Source: Macromonas bipunctata
GTDB lineage: Bacteria > Pseudomonadota > Gammaproteobacteria > Burkholderiales > Burkholderiaceae_C
Reading direction: 5' to 3'
DNA length: 49,957 nucleotides
NCBI RefSeq assembly: GCF_002837135.1
Contig: NZ_NWBQ01000031.1
Coordinates: 1-49,957, forward strand
The position numbers were made by a program, and so were the translations under genes. The notes under the pieces are model-generated. The model saw only the letters and a list, made by a program, of their open reading frames with translations, was not told the origin of the DNA and did not search any database. Below, one piece after another: positions 10,109 to 18,678 of the stretch (position 1 is its first letter; every line of letters starts with the position of its first letter).

Positions 10109-13100
10109 TTACTGGCAGGCTTCGCAGCCCGGGTCGTCAATGGCGCAGAACTTCACGTCGGTGGCGGGCACCTCGGCGGGCACGCTGGGCGCCACTGTGG
10201 CCGGAGCCTGCGCGGCGGTGGGCACGGCGTTGAGCTGGCCCACACGGCCGGTGGATTTCTCGATCTGCGTGGCGCTGGTGGTGCGCAGGTAGTAGGTGGT
10301 TTTCAGGCCCCGCACCCACGCCAGCTTGTAGGTCTCGTCGAGCTTCTTGCCCGATGCGCCGGCCATGTAGATGTTGAGGCTTTGTGCCTGGTCGATCCAC
10401 TTCTGGCGCCGGGCGGCGGCTTCCACCAGCCAGTGCGTGTCAATCTCGAACGCGGTGGCGTACAGCGCCTTCACGTCCTGCGGCACGCGGTCGATGGCGC
10501 GCAACGAACCGTCAAAGTGCTTCAGATCCATCACCATCACTTCGTCCCACAGGCCCAGGCGCTTGAGGTCGCGCACCAGGTAACCGTTGATGATGGTGAA
10601 CTCGCCCGACAGGTTGGACTTGACCGACAGGTTGCCAAACGACGGCTCGATCGACGCATCCACCCCGATGATGTTGGAGATGGTGGCGGTGGGCGCAATG
10701 GCCACGCAGTTGGAGTTGCGCATGCCATCGCGGGCAATCTTGGCGCGCAGCGCGTCCCAGTCCAGCGTGCTGGAGCGGTCCACGTCCACATAACCACCAC
10801 GTTGGCGCGCCAGCAAGTCCAGCGTGTCGGGCGGCAGAATCCCTTGGCTCCACAGCGAGCCGTCGTAGGTGGAGTAGCGGCCGCGCTCGGCGGCCAGTTC
10901 GGTGCTGGCCCAGTAGGCGTGGTAGCAGATGGCCTCCATGCTGCGGTCGGCAAACGCTACCGCCGCGTCCGAGGCGTAAGGCACGCGCAACTGGTACAGC
11001 GCGTCCTGGAAGCCCATCAGACCCAGGCCCACCGGGCGGTGCTTGAGGTTGGACTCGCGCGCCTTCTTGACCGCGTAGTAGTTGATGTCGATCACGTTGT
11101 CCAGCATGCGCATGGCCACCTTGATGGTCTTTTGCAGTTTGGCGTGGTCCAGTTCCTTGCCGTTGGGGCCATCCTTCAAGTGCTGCGCCAGATTGACCGA
11201 GCCGAGGTTGCACACGGCGGTCTCGGTGTCGCTGGTGTTCAAGGTAATTTCGGTGTTCTTGGTGATCAGGCCGTTGACCGTCCAGGCGTGGGTGTCCGAA
11301 TCCACCGACAGGCAATAGGCGTCCTCGTTGGGCAAAGGTGTCAGCCCGGTAAAGGTGGCGTACAGCTTTTGCGCGTAGCCCGGCTTGTGCAAGTTGGCCA
11401 GGTAACGCTGGGCGGCTTCCGAACCCCGGTGTGCCGCCAGACCGGTGACGGCTTCAGCGATGCGGCAACCTTGGATGGAGGTGATCAGCAAGCGGTACAG
11501 CGGCTTGCTCCAGTAGGCTTTCTTGCCACCTTGGCCGTCGGGCAGCAGGTGCTCCTCATGGCCACGCATCTGGTTGATCGAGGACTTGACCCCAAAGTTG
11601 GCCCACAGAATTTGCAGCTCCTGAATCAGCTGCAAATCGACCGAGGCCAGCGCCAGCGTCGTTACATCGTCGCTGCTGACGATGTTGCCATCGGCCAGAT
11701 ACAAGCCCTTGAGGTAGGCGGCCACCGTCTCGCGGTCGCCTTGCCACACCAGTTCCGGCACACGGGTTTTGGTGTCTTCGGTAAAACCATGTTCGGCCAG
11801 CAAGCGGCGCAACGGGGCCGATGACAGACGGGCCTTGCCCACCTTGGGGTCGATGCGGAACACCGGTGTGTTCACCGAGGTGGTGCGCAGCACCGCGTTG
11901 CCGTCCAGCAGCTCATGCACCACTTGGGTGGTGGGTTCGAGCAAGTCGAAATCCTTTTCCCAGATGTCGATGAAAACGCTGTGGTCGCCAAAGGTGCCAT
12001 CGCCCGCAATCAGGCCCATCAGGTAGCTCAACTCGGGTGCGCGACGCTGGCCCCACAACCCTTCCAGTTGCTGGATCAGCAAATGGTCGCCCGCCACCAG
12101 ATGCTGGGCTTCTACCCAACCACGGTCTTTGACCCAGACTTTGTGGTCCGGTGTGACCTTGTGCTGGTAGCCCTCTTGGGTTTCGATGCGCACGATGGGC
12201 GCATCGGGCCGGGGCAGGAGCATCTCGGAAGCGTCATAGACACCGTCCAGCCCCACCACCTTGTTCTTGCCGCCTTGGCGGAACAGCTCGCCCACCGTGA
12301 CCAAGCCCCGGTCGGTCACGACGCGCTGGTCGGCGGTCATGCAGCACAGGTTGGACGAATGCACCACACCGGCGTGTTGTTGCGGGCTGCGGATGTTGCA
12401 CGGATCCTTGAAGGTGATCCAGGGATGGCCGGTCTCGAACAGCATGGTCAGCATCTTGCGCCACAGGTCGGTGGCGGCCACCTTCTTGTACGGCTTGAGC
12501 TCACCGCGCGCGGCTTGTGCCTCATAAGCCAGATAGGCTTGCTCGAACTCTGTGCCGTACTTGTCGTGCAGGTCGGGCACGTTGTTGGGGCTGAACAAGC
12601 TCCACTCGCCACGTTCCATCACACGCTTCATGAACAGGTCGGGAATCCAGTTGGCCGTGTTCATGTCGTGGGTGCGGCGGCGGTCGTCGCCCGTGTTCTT
12701 GCGCAGCTCCAGGAATTCCTCAATGTCCAGGTGCCAGGTTTCGAGGTAGGTACACACCGCGCCCTTGCGCTTGCCGCCGTTGTGCGCCAGTCCGGCCACG
12801 GTCTGGTACGACTCGTCCACGTCCACCTTCAAGTCCACCACCAGCGGCTTGGGGGTTATGGGGCGCACCGCACGCACGCGCGAGAACACCACGCCATCGC
12901 GCACCAGCCAGTTGCGCTTGCCCACCGCCTGGCAGCCCAGGCGCTCGGCCAAGGCCGCAATGGCGGGGATGCGCAGATCAATGCTGGTGCCGGTGTGGTT
13001 GAACGCCACGCTGGAGCCGTCGGAACGCTGCCCGGTGTGCTGGTGCAGGCGGGTGCCCTTCTGGCCCGCTACCGGCACGCCCAGGCGCAGCATCTGGTAG

Positions 13101-15205
13101 CGCACGCCGTGCGCCAAGGCTTCGGAGCTGGAGGTGAAGGTCAGTTCCTTGCCACGCGAGACGCAGCCGTCGGTTTCCAGCAACCCTTGCACCAGCGCCA
13201 GCGTTTGCGGCTGCGGCAGGTGGCTCAGGCGCGGCGCAATGCGCTTGTTGTGCGCGTCGTCGTACAAATCGTCGTAACCAAAGGGCAGGGTGGGCGCACC
13301 CGCGCCGGTGATGCGGCCCGTGGTGCCATCGCGCAACGCGCCCCGGCCAGCAGCCCAGTGGATTTGCACGTAGGTGGTGCCACGGCCCGTTTCCCAGCTG
13401 TGGATGCCGCGCGCTTGCAGGTAGCTGCGCACAAAGGCCAGGTGGGTGTCGGCCTGCGGGTTGCCCGACACGCCCCATTGCATGCCATCTTTGGACAAAT
13501 GGCCATCGCCCAGCAAGATGCCGTACAGGCGCGCGTCGTCTTCTGTGAAGCCGGGCACTGCCACCACCTCGGTCGGGATGGCAAAGCCGATGTAGTCGCC
13601 CGCTTGCAGGTGGCCGGATTCGACCCACTGCGGCACGATCTTGCCCTTGTCCAGCCAGGCCTCGGTGCGGGCGTTGGCTTGCCCCACGGGCACGCCCTGG
13701 ATGGCCCAGAACGGGTGCGCGTCGGTGACTTCCAGCGGCTCGATGCTGTGCTTCACGTCCAGCGCCACCATCGCCTCGTGCTGGTTGTACACCATGCGTT
13801 CGGTCACGGTGCGGTATTGGCCGCTGTGGCCCAGCACCAAGTCGCCGGGGCGGATGTCGCGGATGGGACGCAGGCCCTGCGGGGTGTACACGCCCGTGTC
13901 GGGGGCAAAGCACTGGTTCACGGCCACGGCGGTGTCGTTCACCACCTTGAGGAACGGCACAACACCTTGCGATTCACCATTGGTGCCCTTGATGTGGCTG
14001 CCCAAGGCGCGCACGCGCGTCCAGTCGTTGCCCAGGCCGCCGGCAAACTTGCTCAGCAGCGCGTTTTCCTTGATGGATTCGTAGATGCCGTCCAGGTCAT
14101 CGGGCACGGTGGTGAGGTAGCAGCTCGACAATTGCGAGCGCAGCGTGCCGCTGTTGAACAGCGTGGGCGTGCTGCTCATGAAGTCGAAGCTGGACAGCAC
14201 TTCGTAGAACTCGATGGCACGCGCTTCGCGGTCTTGTTCCTGCAGCGCCAGGCCCATGGCCACGCGCATGAAGAAAGCCTGCGGCAGCTCGATGCGCTGC
14301 TTGCGCACGTGCAGGAAGTAGCGGTCGTACAGGGTTTGCAGGCCCAGGTAGTCGAATTGCAGGTCGCGCTCGGCCTTGAGCGCCGCACCCAGGCGGGCTA
14401 GGTCGTAGTTCAGCAGCTCGGGGTTGAGCAACTCGTTGTCCACGCCTTTCTGGATGAAGGCGGGGAAGTAGTCGGCGTAGCACGCGCCCATGTCGGCCTG
14501 CACCACCTCGTGGCCCACCACTTCCTTGAAGATGGTGTGCAGCAGCAGGCGCGCGGTGGCGTAGGTGTAGTCGGGGTCGGTCTCGATCTTGGTGCGCGCG
14601 GCCAGGATGGCGGCCTTGTACACCTCTTCCAGCGGCACGCCGTCGTACAGGTTGCGCAGGGTCTCGGCCACGATGGGCTCGGCCTGCACGTCGGCGCTCA
14701 GGCCGGCGCAGGCGGCGGTGATCACGGTTTGCAGGCGGGCCACGTCCAGCACGGTGCGCTGGCCGTTGTCCAGCACGTGCAGGGTGGGGTGGGCCGGGGC
14801 AGCGGCCTGGGCCTTGTGCGCGGCGCGCTCCTGGGCGTGGCGTTCGCGGTACAGCACGTAGGCACGCGCCACCTCGTGGTGGCCACCGCGCATCAGCACC
14901 AGTTCCACTTGGTCTTGCACGTCCTCGATGTGGAAGGTGCCGCCCATCGGGCGCGAGCGCACCAGACCGCGCACCACGGCTTGGGTGAGCTGCTCCACCG
15001 TCTCGCGCACGCTGACCGAGGCCGAGCCCTGTGCGCCATGCACCGCCAGAAAGGCCTTCATCAGCGCGATGGCGATTTTGTTGGGCTCGAACGCCACCAC
15101 GGCGCCGTTGCGGCGCGCGATCTGGTAGTGACTGAGCGCCTCGTCGGTGGCCGTGCTGGCTGGGGATTGGGCAACAGTCGGGGTAGCAAACGCTTGGGTT
15201 GGCAT
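10109..15205 (-). CDS. nrdA: Ribonucleotide reductase alpha subunit with two inteins
   Basis: 1698 aa from ATG 15205; a GTG 87 bp further up is open but has no supporting similarity. Removing two inteins (residues 432-809 and 955-1317) leaves a 957-aa NrdA. N-terminal ATP-cone (HYQIARRNGAVVAFEPNKIAIAL) for allosteric control; catalytic domain with SSCYLTTVPDDL (E. coli Cys225 equivalent), SSNLC/TEI (Cys439 thiyl-radical and Glu441 equivalents, split by the second intein) and AVCNLGSVN (Cys462 equivalent); C-terminal CEAC redox pair. It reduces ribonucleotides with NrdB and should be inactive until splicing. Two NrdR-like boxes lie about 110 bp upstream. The intein frames run straight through with no stop or shift. 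Confidence 0.97.
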   Translation of the reverse strand: MPTQAFATPTVAQSPASTATDEALSHYQIARRNGAVVAFEPNKIAIALMKAFLAVHGAQGSASVSVRETVEQLTQAVVRGLVRSRPMGGTFHIEDVQDQVELVLMRGGHHEVARAYVLYRERHAQERAAHKAQAAAPAHPTLHVLDNGQRTVLDVARLQTVITAACAGLSADVQAEPIVAETLRNLYDGVPLEEVYKAAILAARTKIETDPDYTYATARLLLHTIFKEVVGHEVVQADMGACYADYFPAFIQKGVDNELLNPELLNYDLARLGAALKAERDLQFDYLGLQTLYDRYFLHVRKQRIELPQAFFMRVAMGLALQEQDREARAIEFYEVLSSFDFMSSTPTLFNSGTLRSQLSSCYLTTVPDDLDGIYESIKENALLSKFAGGLGNDWTRVRALGSHIKGTNGESQGVVPFLKVVNDTAVAVNQCFAPDTGVYTPQGLRPIRDIRPGDLVLGHSGQYRTVTERMVYNQHEAMVALDVKHSIEPLEVTDAHPFWAIQGVPVGQANARTEAWLDKGKIVPQWVESGHLQAGDYIGFAIPTEVVAVPGFTEDDARLYGILLGDGHLSKDGMQWGVSGNPQADTHLAFVRSYLQARGIHSWETGRGTTYVQIHWAAGRGALRDGTTGRITGAGAPTLPFGYDDLYDDAHNKRIAPRLSHLPQPQTLALVQGLLETDGCVSRGKELTFTSSSEALAHGVRYQMLRLGVPVAGQKGTRLHQHTGQRSDGSSVAFNHTGTSIDLRIPAIAALAERLGCQAVGKRNWLVRDGVVFSRVRAVRPITPKPLVVDLKVDVDESYQTVAGLAHNGGKRKGAVCTYLETWHLDIEEFLELRKNTGDDRRRTHDMNTANWIPDLFMKRVMERGEWSLFSPNNVPDLHDKYGTEFEQAYLAYEAQAARGELKPYKKVAATDLWRKMLTMLFETGHPWITFKDPCNIRSPQQHAGVVHSSNLCCMTADQRVVTDRGLVTVGELFRQGGKNKVVGLDGVYDASEMLLPRPDAPIVRIETQEGYQHKVTPDHKVWVKDRGWVEAQHLVAGDHLLIQQLEGLWGQRRAPELSYLMGLIAGDGTFGDHSVFIDIWEKDFDLLEPTTQVVHELLDGNAVLRTTSVNTPVFRIDPKVGKARLSSAPLRRLLAEHGFTEDTKTRVPELVWQGDRETVAAYLKGLYLADGNIVSSDDVTTLALASVDLQLIQELQILWANFGVKSSINQMRGHEEHLLPDGQGGKKAYWSKPLYRLLITSIQGCRIAEAVTGLAAHRGSEAAQRYLANLHKPGYAQKLYATFTGLTPLPNEDAYCLSVDSDTHAWTVNGLITKNTEITLNTSDTETAVCNLGSVNLAQHLKDGPNGKELDHAKLQKTIKVAMRMLDNVIDINYYAVKKARESNLKHRPVGLGLMGFQDALYQLRVPYASDAAVAFADRSMEAICYHAYWASTELAAERGRYSTYDGSLWSQGILPPDTLDLLARQRGGYVDVDRSSTLDWDALRAKIARDGMRNSNCVAIAPTATISNIIGVDASIEPSFGNLSVKSNLSGEFTIINGYLVRDLKRLGLWDEVMVMDLKHFDGSLRAIDRVPQDVKALYATAFEIDTHWLVEAAARRQKWIDQAQSLNIYMAGASGKKLDETYKLAWVRGLKTTYYLRTTSATQIEKSTGRVGQLNAVPTAAQAPATVAPSVPAEVPATDVKFCAIDDPGCEACQ
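11255..12343 (-). other. Intein 2 of NrdA (363 aa, LAGLIDADG type)
   Basis: Inserted as SSNLC|C...TKN|TEITL, which restores the normal SSNLCTEITL after excision. Block A begins CMTADQRVVTDRGLVTVGEL, block B has VTPDHKVW, block F is YCLSVDSDTHAWTVNGLITKN. The +1 residue is Thr, as needed for class 1 splicing; the penultimate residue is Lys instead of the usual His. Two LAGLIDADG-like motifs (YLMGLIAGDGTF and YLKGLYLADGNI) indicate a homing endonuclease. The insertion point is directly after the radical cysteine, and Glu441-equivalent lies two residues beyond the splice. Confidence 0.93.
12779..13912 (-). other. Intein 1 of NrdA (378 aa, LAGLIDADG type, Gly at +1)
   Basis: Inserted as AVAVNQ|C...LAHN|GGKRKGA; excision restores AVAVNQGGKRKGA, the normal NrdA loop. 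Block A CFAPDTGVYTPQGLRPIRD, block B VTDAHPFWAI, block F VVDLKVDVDESYQTVAGLAHN with canonical His-Asn end. LAGLIDADG-like motifs LYGILLGDGHLSKDG and LVQGLLETDGCVSRG suggest a homing endonuclease. The first downstream extein residue is Gly (codons CAC AAC GGC GGC), not Cys/Ser/Thr, which is atypical. The frame is intact through both junctions. Confidence 0.92.
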
Positions 15206-15317
15206 AGTCGGGATGTAGGGTGCGGCGGAAAAAAGCACCGTACCTTGCGCAGGCGCAAGACAGGTGCGTCGGGTGGGGCCCACAGCGAACACTGGGGCCC
15301 AGATTAGGCAATGCTTT

Positions 15318-15365
15318 TCACTACCTATGGTGTGTGGTGTGGCGTTTGGCCACTACCGATAGTGT
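15318..15365 (-). promoter_or_regulatory. Tandem NrdR-like boxes upstream of nrdA
   Basis: Two 16-bp imperfect palindromes read on the nrdA strand as ACACTATCGGTAGTGG (15350-15365) and ACACCATAGGTAGTGA (15318-15333). Their starts are 32 bp apart, about three helical turns, the usual NrdR arrangement. NrdR represses class I RNR operons when dATP is plentiful. The match is by eye to the ACACTATATATAGTGT-type consensus. No clear -35/-10 pair was identified between the boxes and the start codon. Confidence 0.8.
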
Positions 15366-15452
15366 AACGGAGCCGGGTGGCCAGTTGGGCTGGCCCGCCA
15401 AAAAAACCCCGTTGGTGGGCGCCGATGGTACACCGACTGCGCCGCGCTGGCA

Positions 15453-16028
15453 TCAGCCCCAGGCAAAAAACCCGGCGGGCCAGCCCAGCTCGCGCTGCAG
15501 TTGCGCCCAGTCAAAACCGGGGCCGGGGTCTTGCTTGCGCCCGGGCGCAATGTGCTCGTGTCCGGCCACGTGGGCGATGGGGTAACGCTGTGCCAGGGCG
15601 TGGCACAAGGTGGCCAGCGTGGCGTACTGGGCGGGCTCGAAGGTGTCGCCTTCCAGCCCTTCGAGTTCGATGCCGATGGAGTCGTCGTTGCAGTTGCTGC
15701 GGCCGCGCCAGCAGGATTGGCCCGCGTGCCAGGCCCGGTCCTGGCACGACACGAACTGCACCAGCTCGCCCGTGCGCCGCACGAAGAAGTGCGCCGACAC
15801 CTGCAGCCCGCGCAGGGCGTCAAAGTAGGGGTGCGCGCCGCAGTCCAGCGTGTTGGTGAAGAGCTGTTCCACCTGCGGGCCGCCGTACTGCCCCGGTGGC
15901 AGGCTGATGGAGTGCAGCACCAGCAAATCGATGTGGGCATGTGCCGGGCGCGGGCCAAAGTTGGGCGACGGCACCGCGCGCGCGTGCCGGTGCCAGCCAT
16001 CGGGGCCGATGAGGGGAGTAGCGGGCAT
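15453..16028 (-). CDS. ampD: 1,6-anhydro-N-acetylmuramyl-L-alanine amidase AmpD
   Basis: 191 aa from ATG 16028 (MPATPLIGPDGWHRHARAVPSPNFGPRP). An Amidase_2 fold with zinc ligands expected in LLVLHSISLPPG, AHFFVRRTG and the C-terminal HVAGHEHIAPGRKQDPGPGFDW. AmpD cleaves anhydromuropeptides in the cytosol during cell-wall recycling and thereby modulates AmpR/beta-lactamase signalling where present. It is downstream of the PP0621-like gene by 20 bp and is the last gene of that unit. Confidence 0.93.
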   Translation of the reverse strand: MPATPLIGPDGWHRHARAVPSPNFGPRPAHAHIDLLVLHSISLPPGQYGGPQVEQLFTNTLDCGAHPYFDALRGLQVSAHFFVRRTGELVQFVSCQDRAWHAGQSCWRGRSNCNDDSIGIELEGLEGDTFEPAQYATLATLCHALAQRYPIAHVAGHEHIAPGRKQDPGPGFDWAQLQRELGWPAGFFAWG

Positions 16029-16048
16029 ATGGGCCAACTCCGGGGCGC

Positions 16049-16342
16049 TCAAGACGCGGCAGAGGGCGGCGGCGTGCCTTCGGCCAGCTGCCGGTGCGCG
16101 GTGCCGCAGTACCAGCCGAGATGACCGCGCACGGCGTCGGGCTGTGGCAGGTGGATGCCACAGTGCTGGCAGCGCACCATGTGCTGCGGGTCGGCGGGCG
16201 GGGCCGCCTGTTGCGTGGCGCCCAGGTTGGGTGGCGGGGCGGCGGCGGGGGGCGGACGCTGGTCGCGCATGGCCTGGCGGCGCTGGTGGCGCCACAGCGC
16301 GTAGGCCGCCCACAGCACCAGCAGTAAAAGCACATATTTCAT
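16049..16342 (-). CDS. PP0621-family protein with N-terminal helix and cysteine motif
   Basis: 97 aa. An N-terminal membrane helix (YVLLLLVLWAAYALW), a basic Pro/Ala-rich linker, then a small metal-ribbon-like end with Cys-X2-Cys (RCQHCGIHLP) and WYCG. Such short proteins are commonly found between ccsA and ampD in betaproteobacteria. Function is unknown. Confidence 0.8.
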   Translation of the reverse strand: MKYVLLLLVLWAAYALWRHQRRQAMRDQRPPPAAAPPPNLGATQQAAPPADPQHMVRCQHCGIHLPQPDAVRGHLGWYCGTAHRQLAEGTPPPSAAS

Positions 16343-16365
16343 TCAAATATCTTTTTAAAAGCAAT

Positions 16366-17169
16366 TCAGACGCTGCGGTGCAGCACCACTTCCAGCACAA
16401 AGCGCGAGCCCACGTAGCCCAGCAGCAGCAGGGCGGCGGCGGCGTAGAGCATGTGCGCCGCACGGCGGCCACGCCAGCCCCAGCGCCAGCGGCCCAGCAG
16501 CAGCGCGCCCAGCAGCAGCCACGACAGCAGCGTGAACAGCGTCTTGTGGCTCCACAGCCAGCCCTCGGGGTGCAGCTGGCCCACAAACCACCAGCCCGCC
16601 AGCAGCGTGCAGGTGAGCAGCACAAACGCCGCGTTGACCAGCTTGAAGGTCAGGCGCTCCAGCGCCAGCAGCGGCAGGTCGTGCGAATCGGGCAGGCCCA
16701 GGCGCATGGTGCGCTCGGCGCGCTGCATCAGCCAGGCGTGCAGCAACGCGGCGGCCAGCAAGCCGTACGAGGCCACGCCCAGCGCGCCGTGCAGCGGCAA
16801 CCACGCCGAGCGCAGCATGGGGTACGACGCGCCCGGAAACAGCCACGCCAGCAGCACCGCCGCCGCGCCCAGCCCCCCCAGTTGCCAGCCCGGTTGCAGG
16901 CGCGGGTAGAGCCGCAGCTCCAGCGCGTACACCGTCAGCACCAGCCAGGCGGTGACCGACAGCGCCGGGGCAAAGCCAAAACGCAGCGGCTGCTGTGCCA
17001 GCGCACTGCCCAGTGCCAGCGTGTGCAGCAGCCACACGCCCGCCAACACCCAGCGTGCCGGGCCAGCACCGGGGGCGCGCTGCAGGCAGCAACGCATCCA
17101 CCACACATAGCCCAACGCCGCCGCCACCGAGGGCGCGCTATTCCACCAATGGCTCGCAGCTAAAATCAT
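16366..17169 (-). CDS. CcsA/YpjD-type cytochrome c biogenesis membrane protein
   Basis: 267 aa from ATG 17169 (a GTG two codons upstream is possible). It is almost entirely hydrophobic, with about eight helices, and carries the CcsA-family segment LHGALGVASYGLLAAALLHAWLMQRAE and the C-terminal HPEGWLWSHKTLFTLLSWLLLGALLLGRWRWGWRGRRA. Family members are YpjD/CcsA-like (PF01578), placed in haem handling or cytochrome c assembly; this short version is usually not the essential Ccs component. It is divergent from ffh and first in a unit with the PP0621-like gene and ampD. Confidence 0.82.
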   Translation of the reverse strand: MILAASHWWNSAPSVAAALGYVWWMRCCLQRAPGAGPARWVLAGVWLLHTLALGSALAQQPLRFGFAPALSVTAWLVLTVYALELRLYPRLQPGWQLGGLGAAAVLLAWLFPGASYPMLRSAWLPLHGALGVASYGLLAAALLHAWLMQRAERTMRLGLPDSHDLPLLALERLTFKLVNAAFVLLTCTLLAGWWFVGQLHPEGWLWSHKTLFTLLSWLLLGALLLGRWRWGWRGRRAAHMLYAAAALLLLGYVGSRFVLEVVLHRSV

Positions 17170-17282
17170 GGGCACAGTTTAACGGCCCTGCCGGGTGGTT
17201 GACTGTCTTTTTGTTTTCGCACTTTTGCAATCTGCCGCCAGCGGGCACGCGCCCGGCGCCGCGCGGCGCACCGAGCACACCC

Positions 17283-18656
17283 ATGGCCTCAGCCCTTACC
17301 GAAAAACTGTCCCGGCTCGTCAAGGAGATGCGTGGCCAGGCCCGCATCACCGAGAGCAACGTCACCGACATGCTGCGCGAGGTGCGGCTGGCCCTGCTGG
17401 AGGCCGACGTGGCGCTGCCCGTGGTGCGCGAGTTCATTGCCCGCGTCAAGGACAAGGCGCTGGGGCAGGAGGTGGTGGGTTCCCTCACGCCGGGGCAGGC
17501 GTTGGTGGGCATCATCCAGCGCGAACTGGCCGCCACCATGGGCGAGGGTGTGAGCGACATCAACTTGGCCCAGCAACCGCCCGCCATCATTTTGATGGCC
17601 GGTTTGCAAGGGGCGGGCAAGACCACCACCACCGCCAAACTGGCCAAGCTGCTGGTGGAAAAGCGCAAGAAGAAGGTGCTCACCGTCTCGGGCGACGTGT
17701 ACCGCCCGGCGGCCATTGAACAGCTCAAAACCGTGACCAAACAGGCTGGGGCCGAATGGTTTCCCAGCTCGCCCGACCAGAAGCCGCTGGACATTGCCCA
17801 CGCTGCGCTCGATTACGCCAAAAAACACCACTTTGACGTGCTGCTGGTTGATACCGCAGGCCGCCTGGCCATCGACGAAGCCCTGATGGCCGAAATCAAG
17901 GCCTTGCACGCGGCGCTCAACCCGGTGGAAACCCTGTTTGTGGTGGATGCCATGCAGGGGCAAGATGCGATCAACACCGCCAAGGCTTTCAAAGAGGCGC
18001 TGCCGCTGACCGGCATTGTGCTGACCAAGTTGGACGGCGACTCGCGTGGTGGTGCCGCGCTGTCGGTGCGTACCGTGACGGGTGCGCCCATCAAGTTTGC
18101 CGGTGTCAGCGAGAAGATTGACGGGCTGGAGGTGTTTGATGCCGAACGCCACGCGGGCCGCATCCTGGGCATGGGCGATATTTTGGCACTGGTGGAACAA
18201 GTCACCGCTGGCGTGGACATGGCGCAGGCCGAAAAACTGGCGGCCAAGGTCAAGAGCGGTGAAGGTTTTGACTTGGAAGACTTTCTTGACCAGATCCGCC
18301 AGATGAAAAAAATGGGGGGTTTGGGCAGCCTGATGGACAAGTTGCCGACCCAAATGGCCGCCAAGGCCACCGAAGCCGACCTCAGCCGCGCCGAAAAAGA
18401 CATCAAGCGCAAAGAAGGCATCATTTGCAGCATGACCCCCCACGAGCGTCGCAAGCCCGAACTCATCAAGGCCACTCGCAAGCGCCGCATTGCCGCCGGT
18501 GCCGGGGTGCATGTGCAAGAGGTCAACCGCTTGCTCAAAGAATTTGAGCAGATGCAGGCTGTGATGAAAAAAATGAAGGGCGGTGGCCTGATGAAGATGA
18601 TGAAAAAACTGGGTGGCATGAAAGGCATGGGCCTGCCCAAGTTCCCCGGCATGTGA
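17283..18656 (+). CDS. ffh: Signal recognition particle protein Ffh
   Basis: 457 aa from ATG 17283 (MASALTEKLSRLVKEMRGQARITE); longer upstream frames are unsupported. N domain, then the G domain with P-loop GLQGAGKTTTTAKLAKLL near residue 103, DTAGRLAIDE and TKLDGDSRGGAAL, and a methionine-rich M domain (MQAVMKKMKGGGLMKMMKKLGGMKGMG) that binds signal peptides and 4.5S RNA. It delivers nascent membrane proteins to FtsY and SecYEG. It is divergent from ccsA. Confidence 0.97.
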   Translation: MASALTEKLSRLVKEMRGQARITESNVTDMLREVRLALLEADVALPVVREFIARVKDKALGQEVVGSLTPGQALVGIIQRELAATMGEGVSDINLAQQPPAIILMAGLQGAGKTTTTAKLAKLLVEKRKKKVLTVSGDVYRPAAIEQLKTVTKQAGAEWFPSSPDQKPLDIAHAALDYAKKHHFDVLLVDTAGRLAIDEALMAEIKALHAALNPVETLFVVDAMQGQDAINTAKAFKEALPLTGIVLTKLDGDSRGGAALSVRTVTGAPIKFAGVSEKIDGLEVFDAERHAGRILGMGDILALVEQVTAGVDMAQAEKLAAKVKSGEGFDLEDFLDQIRQMKKMGGLGSLMDKLPTQMAAKATEADLSRAEKDIKRKEGIICSMTPHERRKPELIKATRKRRIAAGAGVHVQEVNRLLKEFEQMQAVMKKMKGGGLMKMMKKLGGMKGMGLPKFPGM

Positions 18657-18678
18657 CCCCCGCCGCCGCCCTGCGCCC

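Noticed and set aside
11915-14401. 828-aa ORF on the plus strand opposite nrdA
   Set aside because: It is the antisense shadow of nrdA and its inteins in high-GC DNA; His/Ala/Arg/Gly-rich and without domain sense.
15353-15452. A run of A after a GGCC-rich hairpin between ampD and nrdA as a terminator
   Set aside because: On the minus strand the T run comes before, not after, the hairpin, so it would not terminate ampD transcription.
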